Source of the DNA: Comamonadaceae bacterium
GTDB lineage: Bacteria; Pseudomonadota; Gammaproteobacteria; Burkholderiales; Burkholderiaceae_C
Reading direction: 5' to 3'
Assembly (NCBI GenBank): GCA_947450765.1
Contig: CANFXC010000025.1
Span: forward strand, 1-33,734
DNA length: 33,734 nucleotides
Part shown: positions 16,698-24,061 of the stretch, piece after piece
How positions within the stretch are numbered: the first letter of the stretch is position 1
Layout of the letters: each line of letters starts with the position of its first letter
Notes under the pieces: model-generated
The model's input: only the letters and a program-made list of their open reading frames with translations
Databases searched by the model: none
Told to the model about the DNA's origin: nothing
Made by a program: the position numbers and the translations under genes

Positions 16698-17803
16698 GGT
16701 GTTGTGTCCTGTGTGGGAGCGCCTGCCAGCAGGCTGTGTAGGTCGGCGTCCGCAAGCCAGAAATCGCGCGTGGCTTGAATCGCGCTGTGGGTGGCGAGCG
16801 CTTGCGCACGGGTGTCGGCCAAGACGTCAAAAACGCTGGACAGCATGCCGTTGTAGCGCAGCAGCATCTCGTCGTTGATGAACTGACGCAGCGGCAGCAT
16901 CTCGTCTTGCAGATTACGTGCGAGGTCGTATTGGCTGCGGTAGCGGTGGTAGGTTTCACGTGCGTGGCTGCGCACTTGGATGGCGGCCTCGCGCAGCTGC
17001 GCGGCGTCGCCCATGGCTTCCCACAATTCGCCCGGCTTGGTGAGGCGTCGCTCGGCTTCTTTGCGTTGCCACAGCAGCGTCGCGATGCGAATGTCTTCCC
17101 TCGCTTGCAGTGCGCGGGCTTCTACATCGGGCAGTTCAAGCGGCTGCGCAGGCAAGGCGGGCAACTGCGCCGGCAGTTCAAACTGCGCTTCTGCGCCCCA
17201 CAGGCCGAGCAAGACCACGAGCTTTTCACGGGCGCTGAAGGCGGCTTGCTGAGCGCGCGTCAAGTCACTCGCCGCCTCAACCAAATAAACCTGCTGACGC
17301 GCTTGCTGCAAGCGGCTCCAGTTGCCCGCCTGCGTCAGACGGCGTGCCAACTCGCCGCTGACTTCGGCGGCTTCTTGGACCTGCGTCAACGCGCCCACGG
17401 TTTGGGCTGCACCAACCGCGTTGAGCCAAGCCTTGCGGGTTTCGGCCGACAGCCGCGTGATTTGTTGGCTCGCTCGCAGCTTGGCCGGATGCTGAGTTTG
17501 TGTCCGGTCCGAGATGTTGAGGCCTGCGCTGCCGAGTTCAATCTGCAGCCCTGGGTTGTTCAGCAAGGCCACGCGCACGGCGGCGTCTGCACTCAGTGGA
17601 CCTTTGAGCAGTTGCGCGATCTCGCTGCTGTGGTCTTGGCCCGGACGCGCCATCAGAACAGGTGAGGCGATTGGCGTTGGCAGACTGGCCATGCGCTGCT
17701 GCAAGCTGTTGACGCCACCGTCTGAGGCGACGCTGGCACAACCGGCCAAGGCCACCGCCAGTCCGACGCTGATGATTGATTTGGAAAAAATGGCGATCTT
17801 CAT
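16694..17803 (-). CDS. TolC-family outer membrane lipoprotein, lacking both beta-hairpin segments
   Basis: This 369-residue protein belongs to the TolC/CusC family. It has a lipobox LAGC (Cys22), a conserved ALLNNPGLQ, a long helical region with LTQAGNWSRLQQARQQ and LLGLWGAEAQFELPAQLP, and a late RYNGMLSSVFDVLADTRAQ. Relatives run to about 440-470 residues. The missing length falls in two matching places. In repeat 1, LQIELGSAGLNISDRTQTQ jumps to the KLRASQQITRLSAETRKAW helix. In repeat 2, LLWQRKEAERRL jumps to AAIQVRSHARETYHRYRSQ. Each gap is where the family normally has its two beta-strands. It overlaps both neighbours by 4 bases, has no stop codons, and its helical parts look well kept. 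Function is uncertain. Confidence 0.85.
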   Translation of the reverse strand: MKIAIFSKSIISVGLAVALAGCASVASDGGVNSLQQRMASLPTPIASPVLMARPGQDHSSEIAQLLKGPLSADAAVRVALLNNPGLQIELGSAGLNISDRTQTQHPAKLRASQQITRLSAETRKAWLNAVGAAQTVGALTQVQEAAEVSGELARRLTQAGNWSRLQQARQQVYLVEAASDLTRAQQAAFSAREKLVVLLGLWGAEAQFELPAQLPALPAQPLELPDVEARALQAREDIRIATLLWQRKEAERRLTKPGELWEAMGDAAQLREAAIQVRSHARETYHRYRSQYDLARNLQDEMLPLRQFINDEMLLRYNGMLSSVFDVLADTRAQALATHSAIQATRDFWLADADLHSLLAGAPTQDTTP

Positions 17804-18150
17804 GGTGCAGCCTTGGGGTGAGTGGCGGCTGGCGCGGCGTTTTGTTGCTCCAACCGGAGCAGATCGATGTGCCCACGTTTGAACTGGCCGACAGCGTCAT
17901 TGCTGCGGCGCCAGTCCAGCTGGGTGTTTTCGACGCCACGCGGCAGGCTTTCGTGGGTTGAGTGGTAAAGAGCGGGCGGTACCGCAGATTGCGGGTTGAG
18001 CGCTTGCAGTGTGGGCTGTGGGTCTAGCGGTAAAAACACGGCAGGTTGCGGCTCTGCCAGCGCAGCCTGCGTCAGCAAGGGCAGGGCGATGCTTGCGAAC
18101 CAACACCGGGCCATGCGCAGCGTTCGTGAAAAATGAGGGTGGGTTTTCAA
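17800..18150 (-). CDS. Small exported protein of the copper operon, unknown function
   Basis: I place the start at TTG 18150 because AGGAG lies about 7 bases upstream; ATG 18114 is the alternative and lacks such a site. The 116-residue product has a signal peptide (WFASIALPLLTQAALA) and a mature region of about 85 residues, proline- and glutamine-rich at first, then GVENTQLDWRRSNDAVGQFKRGHIDLLRLEQQ. I do not recognise a named family. Its stop overlaps the TolC-like start (ATGA), so the two are translationally coupled, which argues for a working gene whose product acts with that lipoprotein. The open frame extends further upstream, but the codons there do not look like coding sequence. Confidence 0.72.
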   Translation of the reverse strand: MKTHPHFSRTLRMARCWFASIALPLLTQAALAEPQPAVFLPLDPQPTLQALNPQSAVPPALYHSTHESLPRGVENTQLDWRRSNDAVGQFKRGHIDLLRLEQQNAAPAATHPKAAP

Positions 18151-18275
18151 AAAAATCTCCTGATACGGGTGCAGGGCGCTCAAGCTGACCAAGTCAGAAG
18201 GCGCCGAAAGACCGGGACTGAGCACTGAAAGTGCAACCCCGGTTGCAAAGTACCGACCCAGTTTGGGCCGGGAGA

Positions 18276-18731
18276 TCAGGAAATCGGTGGTTTTTGGTCG
18301 GGTGCCGCGTCGGCACTGGCGAACGGATCGGCCACTGGAGTGGGCGTCCAAACGGCGCTCAAGCGCGGCTTCAACTCGTCTGAAGTCACCAGCAACGCGA
18401 CGTTGTGACAAGCTTGACACGCTGAGCAAGACTCGCAAGTGCCTGCGCCGTGACCAGCATCATGAGCCTGGTCGCAATCGGTATGGCTGAGGTGGTCGAC
18501 GGTGTTGGCCGTCACAGGAAGCGGTGCTTCATCGGCCGCATGATCACTGTGGCCTTCTTTGAAGGCCTGAGCGTTGTGGGACGGATGCCCATGACTGGCA
18601 TCAGACTTTTCGGGCGTCACCGCAGTCTGATGCATCGCCATGCTCACAGCCATGTCTGTCGCCATGGCGTCGCCAGTCCAGCCGCGCAGCGGCAACAAGA
18701 CCATCATGAGAGCGAGCACAAACAAACGCAT
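18276..18731 (-). CDS. Exported His/Met/Cys-rich putative metal-binding protein
   Basis: Starting at ATG 18731, this 151-residue protein begins with a hydrophobic signal (MRLFVLALMMVLLPLRGW). The mature part is packed with possible metal ligands: Met- and His-rich stretches (MATDMAVSMAMHQ, SHGHPSHN, GHSDH, DAGHGAG), then a repeated Cys motif CESCSACQACHN with cysteines at 99, 102, 105 and 108. I recognise no named domain. As first gene of the copper operon, it is probably a periplasmic copper binder. An upstream in-frame ATG at 18857 adds 42 residues ahead of the hydrophobic stretch and is less likely. The gap of about 125 bases to the next gene may hold regulation. Confidence 0.75.
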   Translation of the reverse strand: MRLFVLALMMVLLPLRGWTGDAMATDMAVSMAMHQTAVTPEKSDASHGHPSHNAQAFKEGHSDHAADEAPLPVTANTVDHLSHTDCDQAHDAGHGAGTCESCSACQACHNVALLVTSDELKPRLSAVWTPTPVADPFASADAAPDQKPPIS

Positions 18732-18822
18732 ACCTTGAATGATAAAGCGTGTCAGCGCAACCCGCTGATGTGGATGCCGGATTTGACCCTGCCTAAGTGT
18801 TTTTCCTATGCGCTGCAAGCCG

Positions 18823-18850
18823 TTGCCTCTGTCAGAATGATTGGTATTAG
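18823..18850 (+). promoter_or_regulatory. Candidate sigma-70 promoter for the molybdenum hydroxylase genes
   Basis: TTGCCT (18823-18828) and TATTAG (18845-18850) are separated by 16 bases and lie about 30 bases before the ATG at 18881. Each hexamer matches four of six consensus bases. The copper operon starts on the other strand at 18731, so the 149-bp gap must hold both promoters. No CueR-type operator was recognised. Confidence 0.35.
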
Positions 18851-18880
18851 TTAGCATGCCAACAAGAAGGACAACACGAG

Positions 18881-19381
18881 ATGAAGTACCAACTGAATGT
18901 GAATGGCAAGACTGTCACGGCGGAAGCCGACAGCGACACGCCGCTGCTGTATGTGCTGCGCGACAACCTGGCCTTGCAAGGCCCTAAATATGGCTGCGGC
19001 CTAGGCCAGTGCGGCGCATGCACGGTGCTCATCAATGGTCAGGCGGTGCGCAGTTGCGTCACACCAGTGGCCAGTCTCAAGGGCGGCAAGATCGTCACGC
19101 TGGAAGGGCTGGGCACATCAGAAAAACCACATCCGGTGCAGCAAGCTTTCATTGACGAGCAGGCCGTGCAGTGCGGCTATTGCATCAACGGCATGGTCAT
19201 GCAGTCAGTGGCTTTCTTGGCCAAAAACCCGCGCCCTAGCGAGGTGCAGATTCAAGACGCGCTGGCGGCCAATTTGTGCCGTTGCGGCACCCACACGCGC
19301 ATCGTCAAGGCGGTCAAACGTGCGTCCGAGGCCATGACCCCGGCGGCTGTCACTGCTGTCTCTGCTGTGAAGGGAGCTTGA
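18881..19381 (+). CDS. 2Fe-2S subunit of a xanthine dehydrogenase family enzyme (isoquinoline 1-oxidoreductase alpha type)
   Basis: This 166-residue protein carries both [2Fe-2S] clusters of the small subunit of molybdenum hydroxylases. The plant-type site has Cys39, Cys44, Cys47 and Cys59 (GCGLGQCGACTVLING). The second site has Cys98, Cys101, Cys133 and Cys135 (QCGYC and LCRCG). Length is normal for IorA-like subunits. It passes electrons from the molybdenum centre encoded next door. AAGGA lies 9 bases before the ATG. It has no signal peptide and probably travels to the periplasm bound to the Tat-exported large subunit. Confidence 0.95.
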   Translation: MKYQLNVNGKTVTAEADSDTPLLYVLRDNLALQGPKYGCGLGQCGACTVLINGQAVRSCVTPVASLKGGKIVTLEGLGTSEKPHPVQQAFIDEQAVQCGYCINGMVMQSVAFLAKNPRPSEVQIQDALAANLCRCGTHTRIVKAVKRASEAMTPAAVTAVSAVKGA

Positions 19382-19384
19382 GCC

Positions 19385-21595
19385 ATGCAACGTCGTCAAT
19401 TTCTCCAGGCCGGCAGTGGCCTTGTGGTTTCTTTCTCTTTCTCTTTCGCTGGTGCTTCGCTGAGCCATGCTCAAAGTAACGCGCTTAGCTCAGCGCCCGC
19501 CAAGAGCATGGTGCGCGACCAGGTCGACGCCTGGCTCGGCATCGCTGCCGATGGCCGTGTGACGGTGTATTCAGGCAAGGTTGACTTGGGCACCGGTGCG
19601 CGCACCGCGCTGATGCAGATGGTGGCCGAAGAGCTGGATGTCAACTTCAAGCAGATCGACATGATCATGGGCGATACCTTGACCACGCTCGACCAAGGTC
19701 AGTCGGCCGGCAGCCTGACTTTGCAAAACGGTGGCGGCACTTTGCGCCAAGCGTCGGCTAGCGCGCGTCAGGCTTTGCTGGCTTCTGCTGCTGCGCGCTT
19801 GCAAGTTAACGTGGCTGAGCTGAGCGTTGCCGATGGCGTGATCTCAAATCGTGCGGGCGACAAAAAAATCAGCTACGCCGCGCTGGTGGACGGCAAGCCG
19901 ATGAACGTCAAGCTTGACCCGAAAGCCCCGCTCAAAGCCTATGCCGATCACAAGATCGTCGGCCAGTCGATTGCCCGCGTTGACATTCCGGACAAGTTGA
20001 ACGGCAAGTTTGTGTACATGCAAGACTTCAAGCTGCCCGGCATGTTGCATGCGCGCATGATCCGGCCAACCGGCTTGGGTGGCAAGTTGCTCAGTGTGGA
20101 CGACGCGGCTGCCCGCAAGGTCAGCGGTTTTGTCCAGGTCGTGCGCAAGCAAGACTTCTTGGCGGTGGTCTGCAAGACCGAATGGGCCGCAGTCAAAGCG
20201 GCGCGCGCTCTCAAGACCACTTGGGACACACCCAACAGCATGCCGGTGCAAGCGCAGCTTTACGACTACTGGCGCAAGTTGCCGGTCGCCAAGAACGAAG
20301 CCGTGATCAAGACCGGCGACGCGGTTGCTGCGTTGGCAGGCTCGGCCAAGCGCATCAAGGCGACTTACGACTTTGCGCCGCACACCCACGGTTCGATGGG
20401 TCCGTCGTGCGCTGTGGCCGATTTCAAAGACGGTGCCTGCACGGTTTGGTCGGCCTCGCAAGCCACGCATTCGCTGCAAGCCGAACTGGCCACTGTGTTG
20501 GATATTCCCCAGGCCCGCATCCGCATGATTTATGTGGATGGTGCAGGCTGCTACGGCCGCAACGGTCATGAAGATTGCTCTGGTGACGCGGCCTTGGTGT
20601 CGCAGCTGGTGGGTGCACCCGTGCGCGTGCAATGGATGCGCGCTGACGAACACGGCTGGGACCCGAAAAGCCCGCCAACGCTGGTCGATTTGGAAGGCGG
20701 CCTTGACGCGGCAAACATGCCGGTGGCTTGGCGTTCGGAATTTTTCATTGCTCAGGCCAACGGCACGCTGGAAGAGTTTCCGCTGCTCGCTGCGGTGCTG
20801 TCGGGCGTCAAACGCACCGGCCACTACACCGGCAACATCCAGAAAAATGCCGACGTGCTGTACCAGTTTCCAAACATTCAGACCGAGGTCCATCGGCTGG
20901 CCGACACGGCGTTTCGCACCTCCCATTTGCGCACGCCCGGCCGCATGCAAAACACCTTCGCTAATGAAGCGTTTTTTGACGAACTGGCCGCCGCTGCCGG
21001 GGCTGATCCGCTCCAGTGGCGCCTGACGTATTTGAAAGAGCCGCGCGCCCGCGCTGTCCTAGAAGACGTGGCCCGTTTGTCGAAGTGGCAAAGCCGTTCG
21101 TCACCCGCCAGCAAGACCGCTGGCAACCTAGCGCGTGGCCGTGGCGTTTCGTTTGTGAAGTACGACAACGACCGCACCTTTGTGGCCTTGGTGGCAGAGG
21201 TCGAAGTGAACCGCACGACCGGCGGCATTCGCGTGACGAATGTTTGGTGCAGCCACGATTGCGGACAGATCGTCAACCCAGATGGCGCGATCAATCAGAT
21301 CGAGGGTGGCATTGTGCAAACCATCAGCCGCACCTTGCTCGAAGAGTTGCAGTTTGACCGCACGCATGTCACCAGCACCGACTGGGCGAGCTACCCGATC
21401 TTGCGTTTTCCGGACGTGCCGCACATCCATGTCAGCCTCATCAACCGGCCTGAAATGCCGCTCTGGGGTGCTGGTGAAATGGCGCCCACGGTGGTGCCGT
21501 CGGCAATCTCTAACGCGGTGTTTGACGCGACCGGGGTTCGCTTGCGCTCAGTGCCATTCTTGCCGGCCAAGGTGAAGGCGGCTGGCGTCGCCTGA
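19385..21595 (+). CDS. Molybdopterin-binding subunit of a xanthine dehydrogenase family enzyme (isoquinoline 1-oxidoreductase beta type)
   Basis: This 736-residue protein has a twin-arginine signal (MQRRQFLQAGSG) followed by the aldehyde/xanthine dehydrogenase molybdopterin domains. Visible motifs include KVDLGTGARTALMQMVAEEL, GQSAGSLTLQNGGGTLRQAS, GAGCYGRNGHEDCSGDAAL and MPLWGAGEMAPTVVPSAI. The GAGE Glu, near residue 698, is in the catalytic Glu position of the family. It hydroxylates an N-heterocycle or oxidises an aldehyde in the periplasm. Three bases separate it from the small subunit. No cytochrome c subunit or XdhC-type cofactor chaperone is in the window. The family is firm; the substrate is unknown. 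Confidence 0.94.
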   Translation: MQRRQFLQAGSGLVVSFSFSFAGASLSHAQSNALSSAPAKSMVRDQVDAWLGIAADGRVTVYSGKVDLGTGARTALMQMVAEELDVNFKQIDMIMGDTLTTLDQGQSAGSLTLQNGGGTLRQASASARQALLASAAARLQVNVAELSVADGVISNRAGDKKISYAALVDGKPMNVKLDPKAPLKAYADHKIVGQSIARVDIPDKLNGKFVYMQDFKLPGMLHARMIRPTGLGGKLLSVDDAAARKVSGFVQVVRKQDFLAVVCKTEWAAVKAARALKTTWDTPNSMPVQAQLYDYWRKLPVAKNEAVIKTGDAVAALAGSAKRIKATYDFAPHTHGSMGPSCAVADFKDGACTVWSASQATHSLQAELATVLDIPQARIRMIYVDGAGCYGRNGHEDCSGDAALVSQLVGAPVRVQWMRADEHGWDPKSPPTLVDLEGGLDAANMPVAWRSEFFIAQANGTLEEFPLLAAVLSGVKRTGHYTGNIQKNADVLYQFPNIQTEVHRLADTAFRTSHLRTPGRMQNTFANEAFFDELAAAAGADPLQWRLTYLKEPRARAVLEDVARLSKWQSRSSPASKTAGNLARGRGVSFVKYDNDRTFVALVAEVEVNRTTGGIRVTNVWCSHDCGQIVNPDGAINQIEGGIVQTISRTLLEELQFDRTHVTSTDWASYPILRFPDVPHIHVSLINRPEMPLWGAGEMAPTVVPSAISNAVFDATGVRLRSVPFLPAKVKAAGVA

Positions 21596-21799
21596 TCAGG
21601 CGGAGATCTGGGCGGTACCGGCACAGGGGTGCCTCATGAGACTTGGCAGAAAACCCGTCACCTGCGGCCAAAGGTCAAGGTGGCGGTCGAAGCGCTCGTG
21701 AACCTTGCGGTAAGCCGCCCAAGCATATTCAATGCACATCGATTGACTTGTAGTGTTGTGAGCGCGGGCAATGTTCGAAATGAGTTGCAAGCGGTACAT
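21596..21799 (-). CDS. Short hypothetical open frame, possibly a gene fragment
   Basis: This minus-strand frame encodes 67 residues including CIEYAWAAYRKVHERFDRHL. Its codons favour G or C at third positions, as real genes here do. A stop lies two codons before the ATG and no ribosome site is seen. I do not recognise a family. It could be the remnant of a longer gene. Its stop is adjacent to the molybdenum subunit stop on the other strand. Confidence 0.25.
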   Translation of the reverse strand: MYRLQLISNIARAHNTTSQSMCIEYAWAAYRKVHERFDRHLDLWPQVTGFLPSLMRHPCAGTAQISA

Positions 21800-22040
21800 G
21801 GGTTATCGGCCGTCAGCTTCGGGGCTAGAAGCCGTCACGTATGAATGACCTGTAATGTGAGGCAAGTCAGTAGACGTGCCGGTCAAGTTGGCATCTTCGC
21901 CAACAACCATAGTGGAACAATCTCGAAGCGGTTGATCCTCAACAGAGCTCTCAGCGCTAGTCAAAAAACGCAAACCCGCTATTAATTCAAATCGTAATTG
22001 CTGACATCATGCACATGGACGCCATTCTGGGTGGCAGCGC
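21800..22040. other. Intergenic region without recognised features
   Basis: About 240 bases beyond the short frame hold no convincing gene, RNA or hairpin. Genes converge here from the molybdenum hydroxylase operon and the IclR gene, so terminators are expected, but I see no clear stem with a T run. Confidence 0.5.
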
Positions 22041-22865
22041 TCAGGCTGATGCTTTTTCCGTTTGATCAGCGCTGCGCCGCGCGAGCGCCTTGCGCGTAAA
22101 CATCGGTGATGCGGAACTCGCTAAGGCCAACTCCCTCGCAGCAGTTAGCAGGTCAGGGCCGAGTTCGAGCATGCGTTGCTCCGTCAGGCGACTCAGCGGT
22201 CCGGCAATGGTTATAACGCCGATAGCGGGCTCGCCAGTGCGCTGGACCGGGGCCGCCATGGCAGTCATACCGGCAGCATACATTTCGATGATCAGGCTAA
22301 AACCGCGCTTTCGGTCGTTTTCTAAAATCTTCGTCAGGGCCTTGATGGTGGTGGGCGCCTTGGGTCCGTAATCCGCCGGTTGGCCAAAACCCTGGCGGGA
22401 GACAATTTCGATGGCCCGCTCGTCGGAAAGCGTCATCATCCAAGCGTGGCCGCCTGAGCTGCAAGACAGTCGTACATCGATGCCCATGTCGGGGTCATAG
22501 CGCAGGCCGAAGCGTGCGCCCTGCGCTTTCGCGACAAAGGTTAAGCGGTCGCCATCAACAATCGCGAGCCGAACCAGTTCACCTGACACCTCGGCTAACC
22601 GGTCTATCAGCGGCTGGGCGATGTCCACGATACCTGACTTGCTCAGGAAGCTCAGGCCCAAAGCCGCCAGCTTGGTCGTCAGCGCGTAGTCGCCGTGGTC
22701 GCGCATCTGCCTCAAATAGCCGCACTTGACCAGCTCGGTCAACAGGCGGTGGCTGGCGCTGCGCGGCAGAGCGAGGTCATCGGCAATGCTGACCAGTGAC
22801 ATGCCCTCCGGGTGGTTGGCGAGGTGTTCAAGAATGGCAAAAGATCGTTCGAGTGTGCTGCTCAT
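22041..22865 (-). CDS. IclR family transcriptional regulator
   Basis: This 274-residue protein has the IclR layout: an N-terminal winged helix (STLERSFAILEHLANHPEGM, then LALPRSASHRLLTELVKCGYLRQ) and a C-terminal effector domain (SGELVRLAIVDGDRLTFVAKA, VRLSCSSGGHAWMM, GFSLIIEMYAAGMTAMAAPV). It is divergent from the TRAP transporter operon, with a strong palindrome in the gap that closely matches the known IclR-type operator. It is therefore very likely the local regulator, probably responding to the transported compound. The extreme C-terminus is a charged tail. Confidence 0.93.
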   Translation of the reverse strand: MSSTLERSFAILEHLANHPEGMSLVSIADDLALPRSASHRLLTELVKCGYLRQMRDHGDYALTTKLAALGLSFLSKSGIVDIAQPLIDRLAEVSGELVRLAIVDGDRLTFVAKAQGARFGLRYDPDMGIDVRLSCSSGGHAWMMTLSDERAIEIVSRQGFGQPADYGPKAPTTIKALTKILENDRKRGFSLIIEMYAAGMTAMAAPVQRTGEPAIGVITIAGPLSRLTEQRMLELGPDLLTAARELALASSASPMFTRKALARRSADQTEKASA

Positions 22866-22899
22866 ATTGGTGGGAGACTTTACCTTAAAAAAAGAAGTA

Positions 22900-22935
22900 G
22901 GAAAATTATTCCAAAGTGGAATTTAATTCCACTTT
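22900..22935. promoter_or_regulatory. IclR-type operator
   Basis: A perfect inverted repeat, AAAGTGGAAT (22913-22922), spacer TTA, ATTCCACTTT (22926-22935), lies between the divergent IclR and DctP genes. Its core TGGAATTTAATTCCA is very close to the E. coli IclR consensus (TGGAAATNATTTCCA). A partial second dyad, GGAA-AATTA-TTCC at 22900-22912, abuts it. TAAGAT elements at 22935-22945 could be the -10 of the TRAP operon, which would place the operator over its promoter. Confidence 0.75.
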
Positions 22936-23012
22936 AAGATAAGATCGAAAAAATTCGGCTTCCAGCTCACGGACCGATGACATCAAGAAAAAACTTTAAA
23001 AGGAGACAAATC

Positions 23013-24035
23013 ATGAAACTCACCGTCACCCGTCGTATCAGCACCTGCATTCTTATTTGCATCGGTCTCTCGGCTGCCAGCCAGATTGCCAATGCGCAGG
23101 ACATCCAAGAGCGAACAATCAAATTTGGCCACCTGAACAACGCCGACCATCCCGTCAGTTTTGGGGTTAAACGTTTTGCCGAGTTGCTGGCAGCCAAGAG
23201 CGGCGGCAAGCTCAAGGTGCAGGAATTTCCCGCATCGCAACTGGGCAATGAGATGCAGCAGCAGTCGGCCCTGCAAGGCGGCGTGCAGGAGATGTCGGCT
23301 CCGGCCACGACCTCGCTGGCCGGCATTGTGAAGGAATTCGGCCTGGTCGACTTTCCCTTCGCTGTCAGCTCCTTCGCGCAGGCCGACCAATTGCTTGACG
23401 GCCCTTTTGGTCAGACGCTGATTGCCCGGTTGTCCGACAAAGGGCTTGTGGCGCTTGGTTACTGGGATCTGGGCTTTCGCAATGTCACCAACAGCAAGCG
23501 CCCGATCACAAAGCCGGAAGATCTGGAAGGCCTGAAGATCCGTGTCATTCCCAACCCGGTGTTTCTCGAGACCTTTAAGGCGTTCAAGTCCAACCCGGTG
23601 CCCATGCCTTTTGCCGAGCTGTATGGCGCGCTGGAAGCCAAGGCGGTGGACGGCCAGGAGAACCCTTATGCCGTCATCTTGTCGAACAAGTTTTTTGAAG
23701 TTCAGAAATACCTGAGCGCCACCAACCACGTGTACGCGGCCAACATCGTGTTGGTCAGCAAGCGCTTCTGGGACCGCCTGTCGCCAACTGAAAAGAAAAT
23801 CATGAATGACGCGGCCAACGAGACGCGCGCATATCAACGCCAGGTCAGCCGTGCGGCAGCGCAAAAGGCTGTTGGCGAGTTGCAGGCCAAAGGCGTGCTG
23901 TTCAATGAAGTGGCCCCCGCCCAGCAGGCTCGCATGCGGCAAATCGCCAAACCGGTGACCGACAAGTTCGCCGCCACCTACGACCCGGCCATCGTCAAGC
24001 TCTACAACGACGAGCTGGCCAAAGCCCAAAAATAG
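23013..24035 (+). CDS. TRAP transporter substrate-binding protein, DctP family
   Basis: The start is ATG 23013, with AGGAGA 7 bases upstream; an earlier frame start at 22977 lacks support. The 340-residue product has a signal peptide ending near NAQD. DctP features are FGHLNNADHPVSFGVKRFAELL, KLKVQEFPASQLGNE, a central GLKIRVIPNPVFLETFKAF with the Arg that binds the ligand carboxylate, and VDGQENPYAVILSNKFFEVQKYL. It is the periplasmic receptor for a Na+-coupled organic acid importer. The dehydroquinase-like gene next in the operon hints that the ligand is quinate- or shikimate-like. Confidence 0.94.
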   Translation: MKLTVTRRISTCILICIGLSAASQIANAQDIQERTIKFGHLNNADHPVSFGVKRFAELLAAKSGGKLKVQEFPASQLGNEMQQQSALQGGVQEMSAPATTSLAGIVKEFGLVDFPFAVSSFAQADQLLDGPFGQTLIARLSDKGLVALGYWDLGFRNVTNSKRPITKPEDLEGLKIRVIPNPVFLETFKAFKSNPVPMPFAELYGALEAKAVDGQENPYAVILSNKFFEVQKYLSATNHVYAANIVLVSKRFWDRLSPTEKKIMNDAANETRAYQRQVSRAAAQKAVGELQAKGVLFNEVAPAQQARMRQIAKPVTDKFAATYDPAIVKLYNDELAKAQK

Positions 24036-24061
24036 ACTAACCGTCAACCGCTGGACCCCCA

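Noticed and set aside
18276..18490. Plus-strand frames opposite the His/Cys-rich gene
   Set aside because: The minus-strand reading has a signal peptide and ordered Cys and His motifs, while the plus frames have none.
18732..18880. CueR-type copper operator before the copper operon
   Set aside because: No sequence close to the known CueR dyad was found in the divergent gap, so copper control may use another regulator.
19844..20950. 368-codon minus-strand frame opposite the molybdopterin subunit
   Set aside because: Antisense shadow of a gene with strong family motifs; product composition is not protein-like.
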